Shown here piece after piece: positions 35,022-47,754 of a DNA stretch of 64,000 bases. The DNA is from Henckelia pumila. Its lineage: Eukaryota; Streptophyta; Magnoliopsida; Lamiales; Gesneriaceae. The position numbers and the translations under genes were made by a program. The notes beneath the pieces are model-generated. The model saw nothing but the letters and a program-made list of their open reading frames with translations, was not told where the DNA came from and did no database searches. The stretch lies in contig NC_133121.1 of NCBI RefSeq assembly GCF_033568475.1, positions 4,216,001 to 4,280,000 of the forward strand. The letters are read 5' to 3'. Position 1 is the first letter of the stretch; every line of letters starts with the position of its first letter.

Positions 35022-37997
35022 AAATTTGCAAGATACATTAGGGCACCAATGACACTTAGATATGGTACTTCTGGACCAAGAATAACTTCATCATCTTCAC
35101 ATGGACGGAATGGATCATTTTCTATGTTTAATGATCTTACAACCATTGGAGTACTTAATGGATTTGATTTATCCATATTAAAACGTTTAAGGATCTTTTC
35201 TGTATAATTTTCCTGGTGAACAAAAATTCCACATTCTTTTTGTTCTATTTGCAAACCCAGACAGTACTTGGTTTTTCCAAGATCCTTCATTTCGAATTCT
35301 TCCTTCAAGTACATTATAACCTCTTGAATTTCTTTATTCGTTCCAATGATGTTTAAATCATCAACATATACAACAATAATTACACATCCGGATCTTGTTT
35401 TCTTGATGAAAACACAAGGGCATATTGGATAATTTACATATCCCTTTTTCATCAAGTGCTCACTTAGCCGATTATACCACATTCGACCGGATTGCTTCAA
35501 CCCATATAATGATCTTTGCAATTTTACAGAATAAAATTCTCTGGGTTTTGAACTTTGTGCCTCAGACATCTTAAATCCTTCAGAGATTTTCATGTATATA
35601 TCACTATCAAGTGATCCGTATAAGTAAGCCGTAATAACATCCATCAGACACATTTCCAAATTTTCAGACACTGACAAACTAATCAAATATCGAAACGTAA
35701 TTACATCCATAATAGGAGAATACGTTTCTTCATAATCAATTCCAGGCCTTTGAGAAAAACCTTGTGCAACAAGTCTAGCTTTATATCTTACTATTTCATT
35801 TTTCTCATTTCGCTTTCGAATAAAAACCCATTTGTATCCAACAGGTTTTATACCTTTAGGTGTGAGGACTATAGGTCCAAAAACATTGCGTTTATTTAGC
35901 GAATCCAATTCAACCTGGATGACATCTTTCCATTTTTCCCAATCATGACGAGTTTTACATTCACCAAAGGATTTTTGGTTCATGATCCTCGTTTTCATTT
36001 ATGATGTCACATGCCACATTATAAGAAAATATCTCATCAATATCTTCTATATCTCTTCGGTTCCATATTTTTCCAGTATTAATATAATTGATAGAGATTT
36101 CACGATTCTCGTCAGTTTGTGGTCCTGACAGAACATTTTCATCATCAGGTGTTTTTTCTGGAACACCATTTTCTATTTTATGATCATCGTGTTTCTCTAT
36201 GCCTTTTCTTTTCCGAGGATTTTTATCCTTGGAACCGACTGGCCTTCCACGCTTCAAGCGTTTTATGACATCACGAGTGTCTTCAATTTGTTTTTTTGGA
36301 ATTTCAATTCGAGCAGGGGCATTTACAACATGTATATATGATTTTGTTACCCCTTTTGTGTCTGCAAATGCATCTGGCATTTGATTTGCAATTCTTTGCA
36401 AGTGCACAATTTGCTGTACATCTTTCTCACATTGTTTGGTCCTTGGATCCAAATGTAACAATGATGGTACATACCATGTGATTTCTTTTTCGATGTGTTT
36501 CTTTTCTCCCCCTAACATTGGGAAGATTTCTTCATTAAAATGACAATCATCAAAACGTGCTGTAAACACATCGCCTGTCTGAGGCTCAAGATATCGAATG
36601 ATTGATGGACTATCATAACCGATATAAATACCGATTTTTCTTTGAGGACCCATTTTTGATCGTTGAGGTGGTGCAATAGGCACATACACCATACATCCAA
36701 AAATTCTCAGATGAGAAATACTTGGTTCTTTACCAAATGCAAGCTGCAATGGGGAGAATTTATGATATGCACTTGGTTTGATGCGAATTAATTCCGCAAC
36801 ATGTAAAATTGCATGTCCCCATATAGAAATAGGGAGTTTTGTTCTCATAATCATTGGTCTAGCAATCAGTTGTAGACGTTTAATCAATGATTCAGCTAAT
36901 CTATTCTGTGTATGAACATGAGCAACAGGATGTTCAACAGTAATTCCCATTGACATACAATAGTCATTGAAAGTTTGGGAAGTAAATTCTCCAGCATTAT
37001 CAAGTCTTATTTTCTTGATTGTATAATCGGAAAATTGATTCCGCAATTTTATTATTTGAGCCATTAGTTTTGCAAATGCCACATTCCGAGTTGACAATAA
37101 GCATACATGTGATCATCTGCTGGAGGCATCGATCAATACCATAAAATATCGAAATGGTCCACATGGTGGATGAATTGGCCCACAAATATCACCCTGAATA
37201 CGTTCAAGAAATATGGGTGATTCTGTTTGGATTTTAGCTGACGATGGTTTTATAATAAGTTTTCCAAGAGAACATGATTTACATTGAAACTTATTATTCT
37301 GAAAGATCTTTTGGTCTTTCAATGGATGACCATGCGTATTTTCAATAATTTTTCGCATCATTATTGAACCAGGATGTCTCAATCGATCATGTCAATTGAT
37401 TAATATTGAAGAACTATTAACCACCATATTTGATTCGATTGACCTTATATGTGTATAATGCAATCCAGTAGGGAGCATTGATAATTTTTCAACCACATAT
37501 TTCTTTCCTGATTTATATGTGGTAAGACACATATATTTCTGATTTCCATCAGTTATCGTCTCAGTATCATATCCATGAGAATATATGTCATTAAAACTTA
37601 ACAAATTTCTTTTCGATTGTGGTGAATATAAAGCATCATTTATCAAAAATTTTGTACCATTTGGTAACAAAAATTGTACTTTACCACAACCTTCAATCAA
37701 GTCTACAGGACCTGATATTGTATTCAAAAATTTTGTACCATTTGGTAACAAAAATTGTACTTTACCACAACCTTCAATCAAGTCTACAGGACCTGATATT
37801 GTATTCAACATTGTTTTTGTTGGTTTTATTTCCAAGAAATATCTTTCATCTCGCAGAATAGTGTGCGTTGTACCACTATCCGGTATGCAAATTTTCATGA
37901 TATTATTTCCATGTTTGCTCATAGCATTTTCCATATCAAACTTCACAAAAATGCAATAAAGAAAAATTAAGTTCAATACAAATGCAAAATATAACAT
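35022..37997 (-). pseudogene. Protease, integrase and RT of the outer Copia element (broken)
   Basis: The protease motif is DSGTTHT near 37885. Integrase carries GDICGPIHPP followed by ILIDASSR-type strand residues. RT shows KARLVAQGFSQRPG, the polymerase site YVDDL, and LGLQIEQ. A TGA at 37113-37115 stands where tryptophan is expected (SSR-W-SH), and the frame is also lost near 37385. Residues encoded at 37644-37808 contain a perfect in-frame 27-residue tandem duplication. The RT frame is cut at 35021/35022 by the inner element. Confidence 0.9.
37644..37808. repeat. 81-bp tandem duplication inside the protease region
   Basis: The two units start at 37644 and 37725 and are practically identical. 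81 bp is 27 codons, so the frame is kept. The high identity suggests it is recent compared with the decay of the rest of the element. Confidence 0.93.
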
Positions 37998-38058
37998 GCT
38001 TTATAATACAAGAATGCATGAAAAATACAAATTTGTTACAATCTAGTTCCACCAATTT

Positions 38059-39113
38059 TTAATCAATGTCTTCGAAATCATTCAAAAAATCTGCAGCATT
38101 GAAACTAGTTGAACCAATTAAATGGTCACTATTTTCAACAAAATTGGTCTCTTTTCCTTTCCCCTTTGTCGATTCTTTATAGAGCTTACATAGGTGCTCA
38201 GGGGTTCGACAAATATGTGACCAATGTCCTGGAGTGCCACATCTATAACAAACACTCTCAGTTTTTTTTTGAGTGATTTTCATTTTCACTCGTATTTTCA
38301 TGCTGCCTTTTTGGTGGGTGGTTCGTGGTGTTCTTTTGAGATGAGTTATTGAAGTAACTATCTCGATTATTTTCATATCCACGGCCGTGACCGCGACCGC
38401 GACCGCGATCATTTTTACGTTCACTTCCACGTCCACGCCCACGTCCTCGACCTCGTCCACGACCAAAATCTGGTCTATGCCTTTGATTTTGATTTTCATT
38501 TTTCATTACGACATTTGCTTCAGGAAATGCCGTTGATCTAGTGGGTCGGGATTGATGATTTCTTATTAAAAATTCGTTGTTCTTTTCCGCCACAAGAAGA
38601 CATGCAATGAGTTCAGAATATCTCGTAAAACCACGCACTCTATACTGTTGCTGTAGAGTTATATTTGATGCGTGAAAAGTGGAAAATATTTTCTCAAGCA
38701 TTTCCATCTCTGTGACTTCAAGTCCACAGAATTTTAATTGCGAAACTATTCGATACATCGCAGAATTATAATCACTGACTTTTTTTAAAGTCTTGAAATC
38801 TTAACGTATTCCATTCATCACGGGCGGTCGAAAGTATCACTTCCCTTATATGCTCAAATCTTTCTTTCAACCCTTTTCATAAAATCATTGGGTCTTTTTC
38901 TGTGAGATACTCACATTTCAACCCTTCATCAAGATGTCGGCGTAAGAAAATCATTGCCTTTGCTTTATCTTGTGAGGTTGATATATTTATTTCTTTGATG
39001 GTATCACTTAGACCCAATGACTCAAGATGCATCTCAACATCAAGAGTCCATGACATATAATTTTTTCCAGTGATATCGAGTGCAACGAATTCAAGCTTTG
39101 CCAAGTTTGACAT
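38059..39113 (-). pseudogene. gag of the outer Copia element (broken)
   Basis: It starts MSNLAKLEFVALDITGKNY (ATG at 39113), a Copia UBN2-type gag. A TGA at 38877-38879 replaces a tryptophan (MIL-W-KGLKERF), and a frame change follows near 38785 in a T-run. The C-terminal part has a long Arg-Gly repeat (38380-38470) and a CCHC knuckle, CYRCGTPGHWSHIC (about 38180-38240). RG-rich nucleic-acid-binding tails are common in Copia gag. Confidence 0.88.
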
Positions 39114-39978
39114 GGTGGTACTAGAAAAATAAAAATGCATTTTATTAGTTAATTTCCATTAATATGACAATACAAAATAATGGAAAAATAAAAATTACAA
39201 GTGCGTATACAAATAGATAAAAAGTATGTGGTGGAAAATCGCTGGTGAGTACAAGACTCGTGAGCATGATGATCATAATCGTTATAAAAAATAGCCTTAT
39301 AAATGTCATCGTCTCCATCTTCGAAAAAACCGAGGATAAATAAGAAAGAAAAGGAGTGAGTTTTGGTGTGATTGAAAATGAGTTTGAGTGATCATATATA
39401 TAGGCAAAAAACTAGCCGTTTATGATCGTTTGTGACCGTTGGGGGTAAGAAAAAATCGAGTATGTGTTTAATAAAAATTTGTGATAATGATGCAATGCAT
39501 ATAATGATAATCATAATTAAATAATTATGTATATCATATCACATTATTATAAGGTCGGTGTCGTAGACAACCTTTTATATAATATTGTGAAATTATACTA
39601 ATATAGTTAGTATAAAGTCAGGTATAGTATATCATATCACATTATTATAAGATCGGTGTCATAGACATCCTTTTATATAATAACATGAAATTATACAAAT
39701 ATGATTATAATGTTTAAAAACCTTAGAGGCATTTATACTTGTCATATCCCTTACCGGGAGTGTGGGATGTTGTCTTAACATCCTCCCAGGATTTATAAAA
39801 AGTTTTTGGAAAAAACTTATTTTTTTTTCATAACATGATATTATATATTAATATATACACAATAAAAATATATAAACAGTAAAATAAAAATTCTTACTTG
39901 TTGAATATTTTTGACTTCTTCTTGTATTTTGGAGCGTTGGAAATTATAGAGAACCTTCGAGTGATCGTGCTGATAACG

Positions 39979-40255
39979 TGTTGTGAAAAAGTAAAAATTT
40001 ATGGTAAAAAGTAAAAACTCCAAAACTCAAAATATATCAAACTCTACACTTTATAATATTTTTCTCTCAACTCAATTGTATTTTTCATCACAAATGAGGA
40101 CCTATTTATAGATCCATATTTGAGATTAGTCCAAAAATAAATACATCATCATCTACATCATCACACACTAATTTTCCACATTTTACAACTCAATATTCAA
40201 CATTTAACATTCAATATTCAACATAATATTAATAATAATAATATATTTTTCAACA
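39979..40255 (-). repeat. 5' LTR of the outer Copia element, with adjoining primer-binding site
   Basis: The partner of 24434-24710, of equal length. Just inside it (39961-39978), the minus strand reads CGTTATCAGCACGATCAC. This is where the tRNA primer-binding site should be. It resembles but does not match the common TGGTATCAGAGC site, so the priming tRNA is uncertain. Confidence 0.93.
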
Positions 40256-40371
40256 AATATCACATTATTTTGTTTTAAAGTGAGCTGTTCATACTTCATA
40301 CAATCATATTGTACAAAATAAACCGATTATATTTTTTTTTCTATGTAACATAACATCACCTACGTGTTAGC

Positions 40372-41011
40372 CAGGGGCGGCTCCACGTTGGGGCAAGGAA
40401 GCGGCTGCCCCCCTTGAATTTTTTTTATAAAATTATAACATGTCCTTATAGTTAAAAATTATATTTTATGAAAATAAATTAGGAACCAAATACAAAAATA
40501 TAAAAGAGGGTCAAAAAATTTAATTTAATCTTCATCGTTTAATGTGTGCAAAGTGACCCAAAAATTTGTGGCTCATAGCCTTTAAAAAATTGAAGCTCAA
40601 TCATTAAGTTTAAAACCTAAACACAAATGAGTTTTAAGTTTTTTAAACCTAAAAAATAATTGTTGAAGCAAGAATTGTCAGCTTAAGAACTTGTAAGTTT
40701 GACTTTCAATTTACGAGTCGCGACAATTGCAGTGAAGAGATAATTTTTTGCTGAAAAAATTATTACAAATATTCATTAATTATATATATATATATATATA
40801 TATTTAGTTGCCGAATATGATTAATTATTTTAAGAAAGTGTCCAGTCTTAGGGTTAAATTGTAAGTGAAATTTAAAATCTAAAATATTATTTAAATGAAA
40901 ACATTATATTTAACGTTTGTTATGTGATTATATATATACACACACATATATATATGATATTTTTGTCTGACCGGCTGCCCTTCCTTAATAAAATTTTTAG
41001 ATCCGCCTCTG
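40372..41011. mobile_element. Non-autonomous hAT element (640 bp)
   Basis: The left end CAGGGGCGGCTCCACG and the right end (reverse complement CAGAGGCGGATC) are hAT-type termini. Flanks GTGTTAGC (40364-40371) and GTCTTAGC (41012-41019) match at 7 of 8 positions. Inside are long A/T runs, a TA microsatellite (40780-40802) and no gene. The ends resemble those of the larger hAT element at 42399. Confidence 0.8.
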
Positions 41012-41384
41012 GTCTTAGCTAACTAGCTAAGTGATCCACCTTATTCGAAATTCGATTTAGCCAAACCAAGTACGGTCTTGCATATTTTTTATTTCCTATT
41101 TTTGTAAATAAAAGATAAATATGATATATTTGTCGTTGATGAATTTTATGAAGAACAGATCGTTGAGAAGTGAGGAATAGTAGTGTACTAGCTAGCACAT
41201 AATCTTTTGTGTTGACGAAAGTTTAATTACCAGTTAAGGATGTTAGGATAAACAAACGTAACAACACACAAGATTTATGGTGGTTCGTTCGCCCTTAATT
41301 ATGGGAAATGCTTATTTCAAAAAAAAATTATGGAAAATGCTACATGTACATATTGAGTTACATGCTGCACATAAATTTTTTTTC

Positions 41385-41967
41385 CAAACAGCTTATAAGT
41401 TGTTTTGAAGAGCTTATAAACTCTTAAATTTTGTTTGGTAAATTTTTTTCCAAACAACTTATAAGCCGTCAAAATAAGTTGTTTGACAACTTATAAGCTG
41501 TTTTTTTAAAGAAGCAAGAGATCTTACTTTTTTGAAAAAAAAAACTTATTTTAACATTCTATCTCTCCAAATATTTTTCAATATTTTCATAAATTCCCAT
41601 CATATCCTCCACTCATTAAATATTACATATTATTTTTAAAAAATTCCAAATCACATAAAATTTTCTAAATTAAAATATTAAAATAGTTTTATTTTTTTAA
41701 TATAAGTTTATTCTAAACTATTTTCGTATATGTATAACTCGAAACATTATCTTCATAGCATTATACTCTTTTTGGTAATTTTGACAATAAAAAGATCTTA
41801 TAATACCAACATATCAACATTTTTAAGTTGTTTAAAATAAGTTTACTGAAACACTTTAACAACTTATTTTTAAAATAAGTTCTAACGGCTTATATGCTCG
41901 TAAAACAGCTTTTAAGCTCTAGGAGCTTATAAGCTTTTTTAAATAAGTTTAGTCAAACACCCTCTAA
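41385..41967. mobile_element. MITE remnant with GCTTATAAGC modules and a GGGTGTTTG-type end
   Basis: Repeated AGCTTATAAGC-like modules in both orientations, ending at GTCAAACACCCTC followed by TAA. This is the common plant MITE whose end is GGGTGTTTG with a 3-bp TAA/TTA duplication (PIF/Harbinger type by end sequence). The left end was not found, so the copy is truncated or interrupted. A duplicated 40-bp module with (TA)n follows at 42091-42188. Confidence 0.5.
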
Positions 41968-42161
41968 ATAATAAATCTACTATCATTTTATATACATTTC
42001 AAATCCAATCACATATATTTACATCAAGTCCAATACCTATATTCAAAATTAAGTCCAACCCAACACATATAGAATACTAATTAATAGATTTTCAATCATT
42101 TTTTTTAACATCAAAACCATATATATATATATTTTCAATCATTTTTTTTAACATCAAAGCC

Positions 42162-42196
<35 letters not shown>

Positions 42197-42511
42197 TAGA
42201 CCAAGATGACAAGAATTGGGAAGGCTACGTACAACCCACCATAGTCCTTGCATAGATCCGTCCCTGCATATATAGCTCAAAAATTAAGTAGACAATATAC
42301 TGCAAGGTTAACCTACAAATATAAAAATGTTAATGATTCCATTCATCTTATATAGATCAATTGAAATGGCCTCGATATGTTTTGTTATATGGGGAGATCA
42401 GGGGCAGAGCCAGCACTACATAAGAGAGGGGGGGCAACAAGAAAGAAAAATTAAAATTTTTTAAATATGTAATATTAAACTTTAAATATATTATATTTCC
42501 ATCAAATAATA

Positions 42512-43138
42512 TGTAGTAGCCCGTAACCAAAATCAGTAATTAAGGAATTAATCATAATTACTTGAGTAGAGTTTGAAAGCTCCGAAGGTGAGTTCGGAAG
42601 CTCCGATCGGGATCGGAAGCTCCGAACAGGATCGAAAGCTCCGATCAATATTACGTCAGACATGACGTGTGGCGAGATCGGAAGCTCCGATCAGGACCGA
42701 AAGCTCCGATCACCCCTATCCGGAGTCAACAAGTGATATTTTGACACGTGGCAGATCAGGATCTTCGGAAGCCCCGATGGCAGGATCGGACGTTTCGATC
42801 GAGGTTCGGACGTTCCGATCAAGGATCGGAAGTTCCGATCGTTGTCTATAAATAGAAGGCCGAGACTTCACTTTCATTTGCCAATTCCGAATTCTCCTTT
42901 CCTCTCTAGTCCTTTTGGAGCTGTTCTAGTCTTCTTAGGCTTGGTCCGAAGGTCGGCAAGGCGTTCGGTAGTCGTAGCGGAGTTGTGCCCAAGTTCTGGA
43001 GGCATCGACATCAAAGGGCTAACGACGTACGAAGGTATAGCTTTTGCTTCCTATAAATATTTAGGAGTATGCAATAGCTTAGTTAAGGCTTTTAGAGCAC
43101 TTTAATGATAGTAGGTGATCCGGGTAAGGGTCACTACA
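42512..43138 (+). repeat. 5' LTR of the Gypsy element
   Basis: 627 bp. Palindrome array 42572-42839, TATA box CTATAAATAG at 42846-42855, then about 280 bp to the end. The primer-binding site TGGTATCAGAGC follows at 43143-43154, complementary to initiator tRNA-Met. Confidence 0.95.
42572..42839 (+). promoter_or_regulatory. Array of (A/T)TCGG-N5-CCGA(A/T) palindromes next to the Gypsy LTR TATA box
   Basis: About ten 15-mers, six of them exact, for example TTCGGAAGCTCCGAT at 42593, TTCGGACGTTCCGAT at 42805 and ATCGGAAGTTCCGAT at 42825. The spacers are AAGCT, AAGCC, ACGTT and AAGTT, always 5 nt. The last site ends 6 bp before the TATA box. The half-site and spacing are those of the Copia element at 25508, although the two elements are unrelated. 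Confidence 0.82.
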
Positions 43139-43203
43139 TTTTTGGTATCAGAGCATGCAAAAGAATTCTTGGGATTTAGTCTCATCTTGAGGTATTTTTG
43201 TAG

Positions 43204-46200
43204 ATGTCAAATCGTGACGACCGGAGTTCTCATGGCAGTGTTGGTGGGCGTTGGGGTGATGCCAACCGGGAGCCTCGTCGAGAACGGCGTCATCGTCACC
43301 ATGACGACGAGCGTTTCACTGTGCGTCGATTCTTAGCTATGGGTCCTAAGCCCTTAGTTGGAGGTGAGTCTCCGGAGGATGCGGAGAACTGGTTAGACCG
43401 CATGGAGACGACTTTTCAGATTTTCCAATGCACCGAGGAGCAGAAGGTGGAGACCCTTGGCTATCTTCTGGATGGGCGTGCGCGCAGGTGGTGGAGGTTT
43501 ACTTCTGCACCTTTTGTTGCGGCGAGAGGAGTGGCCACCTGGGCCGAGTTCCGCACAGCTTTCCAAAAGCGGTATTTTCCTCCTGCACTCCGTCAGTCAA
43601 AGGCAGGCGAGCTACTGAGTCTGCGACAGGGAGCCATGTCTATCGATGAGTATCAGCAGAGGTTCTTTGATCTGCTATCCTATTGCCCCGATATTGCTGA
43701 TAGCTCAGAGATGAAGTATAATCTGTTCCTTCAGGACCTTAACCCTGAGATCCATGACCGTGTGGCGGTTGGTGACGACATGACCTACGAGGGTTTGGTG
43801 AGCCGTTGTCACCAGGCGGAGGACAGCATTCGGCGGAACAGGTCTTTTCCTCAGTCGAGGCCTGCTAGTTCTTTGGGTCCCCGTGCCCAAACTTTCAAGA
43901 AGTCTGGATCTTCTTCTTCCTCTGGTTCTGGAGGTGTTGTCCGTTACGGTAAGAAGGACAAGTGTGATCACTGTGGGAAGAACCATCCATCCGACAAGTG
44001 CCGTAGAGCTTCTGGAGCTTGTTTCCGTTGTGGAGAGACTAGTCACATCCGAAGGGATTGTCCACTGTCTGGGGGAGGCGGTTCTGGATCTGGTTCAGGA
44101 TCGGGTTCTCAGGCCACCGTACAGCAGAGGTCGCAGGGACAGTCTGCTGGGAGTTCTCATTTGAAGCCACGAGCTTCTGGCCAGGTGTTTGCCCTAAGAC
44201 ATGATCAGGCTGTGGAGGAGAATGAGAAAATCATCGCAGGTACATTTCTGCTTTATGGTATACCTGCTCTTGTACTTATTGACACTGGTGCATCTCATTC
44301 CTTCATTTCTGCACGTTTTGTTAAGAGGCATAAGTTACCATGCATTGCACTAGACGTAGTGATGTTTGTTTCTACTCCGACGGGCCAATCTGCTTTGGCT
44401 AAGCGTCTAGTGATGGGTTGCCCTTTAGAGTTCGAAGGGAACATTCTGTTAGCGAATCTCATGGTCCTGGCGATGGACGAATTTGATTGCATTCTGGGAA
44501 TAGATATGTTGACTACCTATCAAGCTTCAGTGGACTGCTATCAGAGATTAGTACGCTTTCATCCAGAGGGGAGTGAGAGCTGGTTTTTCTATGGTGAGGG
44601 AGCGCGACCCCCGATGCCTTTGGTATCAGCTTTGAGAGCCTGTCGAGCTCTAGAGTCTGGCGGGGAAGGCTACCTTATCTATGCAGTTGATTTGTCCGCT
44701 GAGAGTTTTGGGTTAGAGAGCATTCCTGTTGTGGATGAATTTCCAGATGTGTTTCCTGATGAGATTCTGGGTTTTCCTCCTGCTAGGGAAGTCGAGTTTG
44801 ACATAGAGTTGATGCCGGGTACTTCGCCTATTTCTAGAGCACCGTATCGTCTGGCTCCGTCAGAGATGCGTGAGTTGAAGAATCAGCTACAGGATATTTT
44901 AGACAAGGGGTACATTCTTCCTAGTGTGTCTCCTTGGGGAGCTCCTGTTCTCTTCGTGAAGAAGAAGGATGGGTCGATGCGGCTGTGCATTGACTATCGG
45001 CAGCTGAATCGAGTCACTGTGAAGAACAAGTATCCGTTGCCTCGTATTGATGACTTGTTTGACCAGCTGCAGGGCACATCAGTTTACTCCAAGATTGACT
45101 TGAGATCTGGGTATCATCAGTTGAGAGTCCGTGATCAGGACGTAGCCAAGACTGCATTTCGTACTCGCTATGGGCATTACGAGTTCCTAGTGATGCCATT
45201 TGGTTTGACTAATGCGCCGGCTATATTCATGGATTTGATGAACCGTGTCTTCAGGGAGTATTTGGACAAGTTTGTCGTGGTCTTTATTGACGACATCTTG
45301 GTGTATTCACGTAATACGTAAGAGCATGTTTCTCACTTGCGATTGGTACTACAGACTCTTCGAGATGACCAGTTGTACGCCAAGCTGAGCAAGTGTGAGT
45401 TCTGGATGGATAGAGTGGTCTTTCTTGGCCATATCATATCCAGGGAGGGGATTTCTGTTGATCCAAGCAAGATCAAAGCGGTACTTAATTGGTCGCGTCC
45501 GAAGACAGTTGCTGAGATCCGTAGTTTTCTGGGTCTAGCAGGGTATTATCGTCGCTTCATTCTGAACTTCTCTCAGTTAGCTCGACCGTTGACACAGCTT
45601 ACCCGCAAGGGTGTGGATTTTGAGTGGTCCTCCGAGTGTGAGGAGAATTTCCGTGAGCTTCGACGGCGGTTGACTTCTGCGCCGGTGTTGGCGTTACCGT
45701 CAGGATCTGGAGGGTATGTAGTTTACACGGATGCTTCTCTTCAGGGGTTAGGTTGTGTCCTGACTCAGAATGGGCATGTGATCGCATACGCTTCTAGACA
45801 GCTGAAGCTTCACGAGGACAACTACCCAGTCCATGATTTGGAGTTAGCAGCCATTGTGTTCGCTTTGAAGATCTGGCATCATTATCTGTATGGTGAGAGA
45901 TTTGAGATCTTCACCGACCATAAGAGTCTCAAGTATTTGTTCACTCAGGCAGAGTTGAACATGAGGCAGAGACGTTGGATGGACTTGCTTAAGGACTATG
46001 ATTGCGAGATTAAGTACCATCCAGGAGCTGCTAATCTCACCGCTGATGCTTTGAGTCGCAAGGTGCGATTATCCGCACTTTTGACTTGTTCAATGTCTAG
46101 TGCGATCAGTGACTGTTGTACTTCAGGTTATACCTTCAAGCATAAGAAAGGTATGCAGAGTATCCAGATGTTTGCGATATTATCTGAGCCAGCCTTGTAT

Positions 46201-47619
46201 TCGCGGATCCGAGATGCTCAGATGTCTGATTCGAAGACCCAGCGTTTAGCTCGTCTAGCTAACGAGGGTAGCTCGTCTGGATTTCATTATCAGTCAGATG
46301 GCTTTCTGTGTTTGTCTGGTAGACTTGTGATTCCGCAGGATGAAGAGTTGCGAGAGGAGATTTTGTCTCAGGCGCATCGCACTAAGTTGAGTATTCATCC
46401 TGGGAGCAACAAGATGTACAAGGATCTCCGTACTCGTTTCTGGTGGAAGGGAATGAAACGCAGTGTTTATCAGTTTGTTTCGAGATGTTTGGTGTGTCAA
46501 CAGGACAAGGCAGAGCACCGACGACCTGGAGGATTGCTTCACAGTCTGCCTATTCCTGAATGGAAATGAGAGTTTATCACTATGGACTTTGTGACCCATT
46601 TGCCGGTATCCCCGAAGAACTGTGATGCTATCTGGGTTGTGATGGACCGACTCACCAAGTCAGCGCATTTCATTGCCTATAGCCGAGAGTACTCTGTGGA
46701 TCGCATGGCACGGATGTACATTCAGGAGATCGTCCGACTTCATGGAGTGCCTGTGAGCATTGTCAGCGATCGGGACCCCAGGTTTACTTCTAGATTCTGG
46801 GGGAGTGTTCAGCGTGCGATGGGTACTACTCTCAGTTTGAGTACAGCCTATCATCCGGAGACTGATGGTCAGTTAGAGCGCACTATCCGTACGTTAGAGG
46901 ATATGCTTAGAGCGTGCGTCATGGATTTTGGTTCAGCCTGGCAGGATCATTTGCCGTTGATCGAGTTCGCGTACAACAATAGCTATCATACTAGTATTGG
47001 GATGACACCTTTTGAGGCGTTGTATGGGCGACGTTGTCGTACTCCACTCTTTTGGGAAGAAGTGGGGGAGAGACAGGCTGAGGGACCGGAGTTTATCCAG
47101 CAGGCGATAGACATTGTTGATCAGATCAAGAAACGGATTAAGACTGCACAGGATCGTCAGGCCAGTTATGCTAATATCAAGCGTAGGCCCTTGCAGTTCG
47201 AGGTCGGAGAGAAAGTGTTTCTGAGAGTGTCACCTTTCCGCAAGATTCTCAGATTTGGCCTTAAGGGCAAGTTATCTCCCAGATTTATCGGTCCGTTTGA
47301 GATCTTGGAGAGCATTGGCGATTTGGCTTATCGACTAGCTTTGCCACTGCACCTATCCAGTATTCACGACGTGTTCCACGTATCTCTGTTGCGACGGTAT
47401 GTGGCGGATGAATCTCATATTCTGCAGCGGTCTGAGGTTCAGGTAGACAAGGATTTGACTTATGTTGATAAACCTCTTCGTATCCTGGATTATAAGGATA
47501 AGGTTTTACGGAACAAAGTCATTCCTTTGGTTTTAGTTCAGTGGCAGCGCCGAGGCACTAAGGAAGCTACTTGGGAGCTTGAGGACAGGATGCGTAAAGA
47601 CCATCCTGAGTTGTTTTGA
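43204..47619 (+). pseudogene. gag-pol of the Gypsy element (two premature stops)
   Basis: It starts [17 protein letters not shown]. Gag core with [16 protein letters not shown] and ARRWWRF. A CCHC knuckle, [14 protein letters not shown], near 44020. Protease [12 protein letters not shown] near 44275. RT with LCIDYRQLN and the catalytic [10 protein letters not shown]. RNase [13 protein letters not shown]. Integrase zinc finger (HPGSNKMY...[11 protein letters not shown]), core FVTHLP, then SDRDPRF and the DGQLERTIRTLEDML glutamate. The tail (LVQWQRRGTKEATWELED) is chromodomain-like. TAA at 45319-45321 replaces a codon at SRNT-x-EHVSHL (glutamate expected). TGA at 46567-46569 replaces tryptophan (EWK-W-EFITMDF). 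Otherwise the 1472-codon frame is continuous. Confidence 0.94.
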
Positions 47620-47754
47620 TTTCATTCTTTAAGTTGTATTCAGTTGAAAACTCTGTAAACGTTTGATTTGAATAAAGAATGTTTCTGATTTCTGTATTTG
47701 CATTCGGTACTTAAGATCTGATTTCGAAGACGAAATATCTTAAGTGGGGGAGAA

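Larger units (their letters stand above)
24434..40255 (-). mobile_element. Outer Ty1/Copia retrotransposon with 277-bp LTRs, split by a second Copia element
   Basis: Both LTRs are 277 bp (TGTTG...CAACA) and the flanks 24429-24433 and 40256-40260 are both AATAT. Genes lie on the minus strand in the order gag, protease, integrase, RT, RNase H, which defines Copia. Removing the inner element and one TAGTG copy leaves about 6.3 kb and restores the reading frame across the RT/RNase H junction. The coding region has several stops and frameshifts, so the copy cannot move by itself. Confidence 0.95.
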
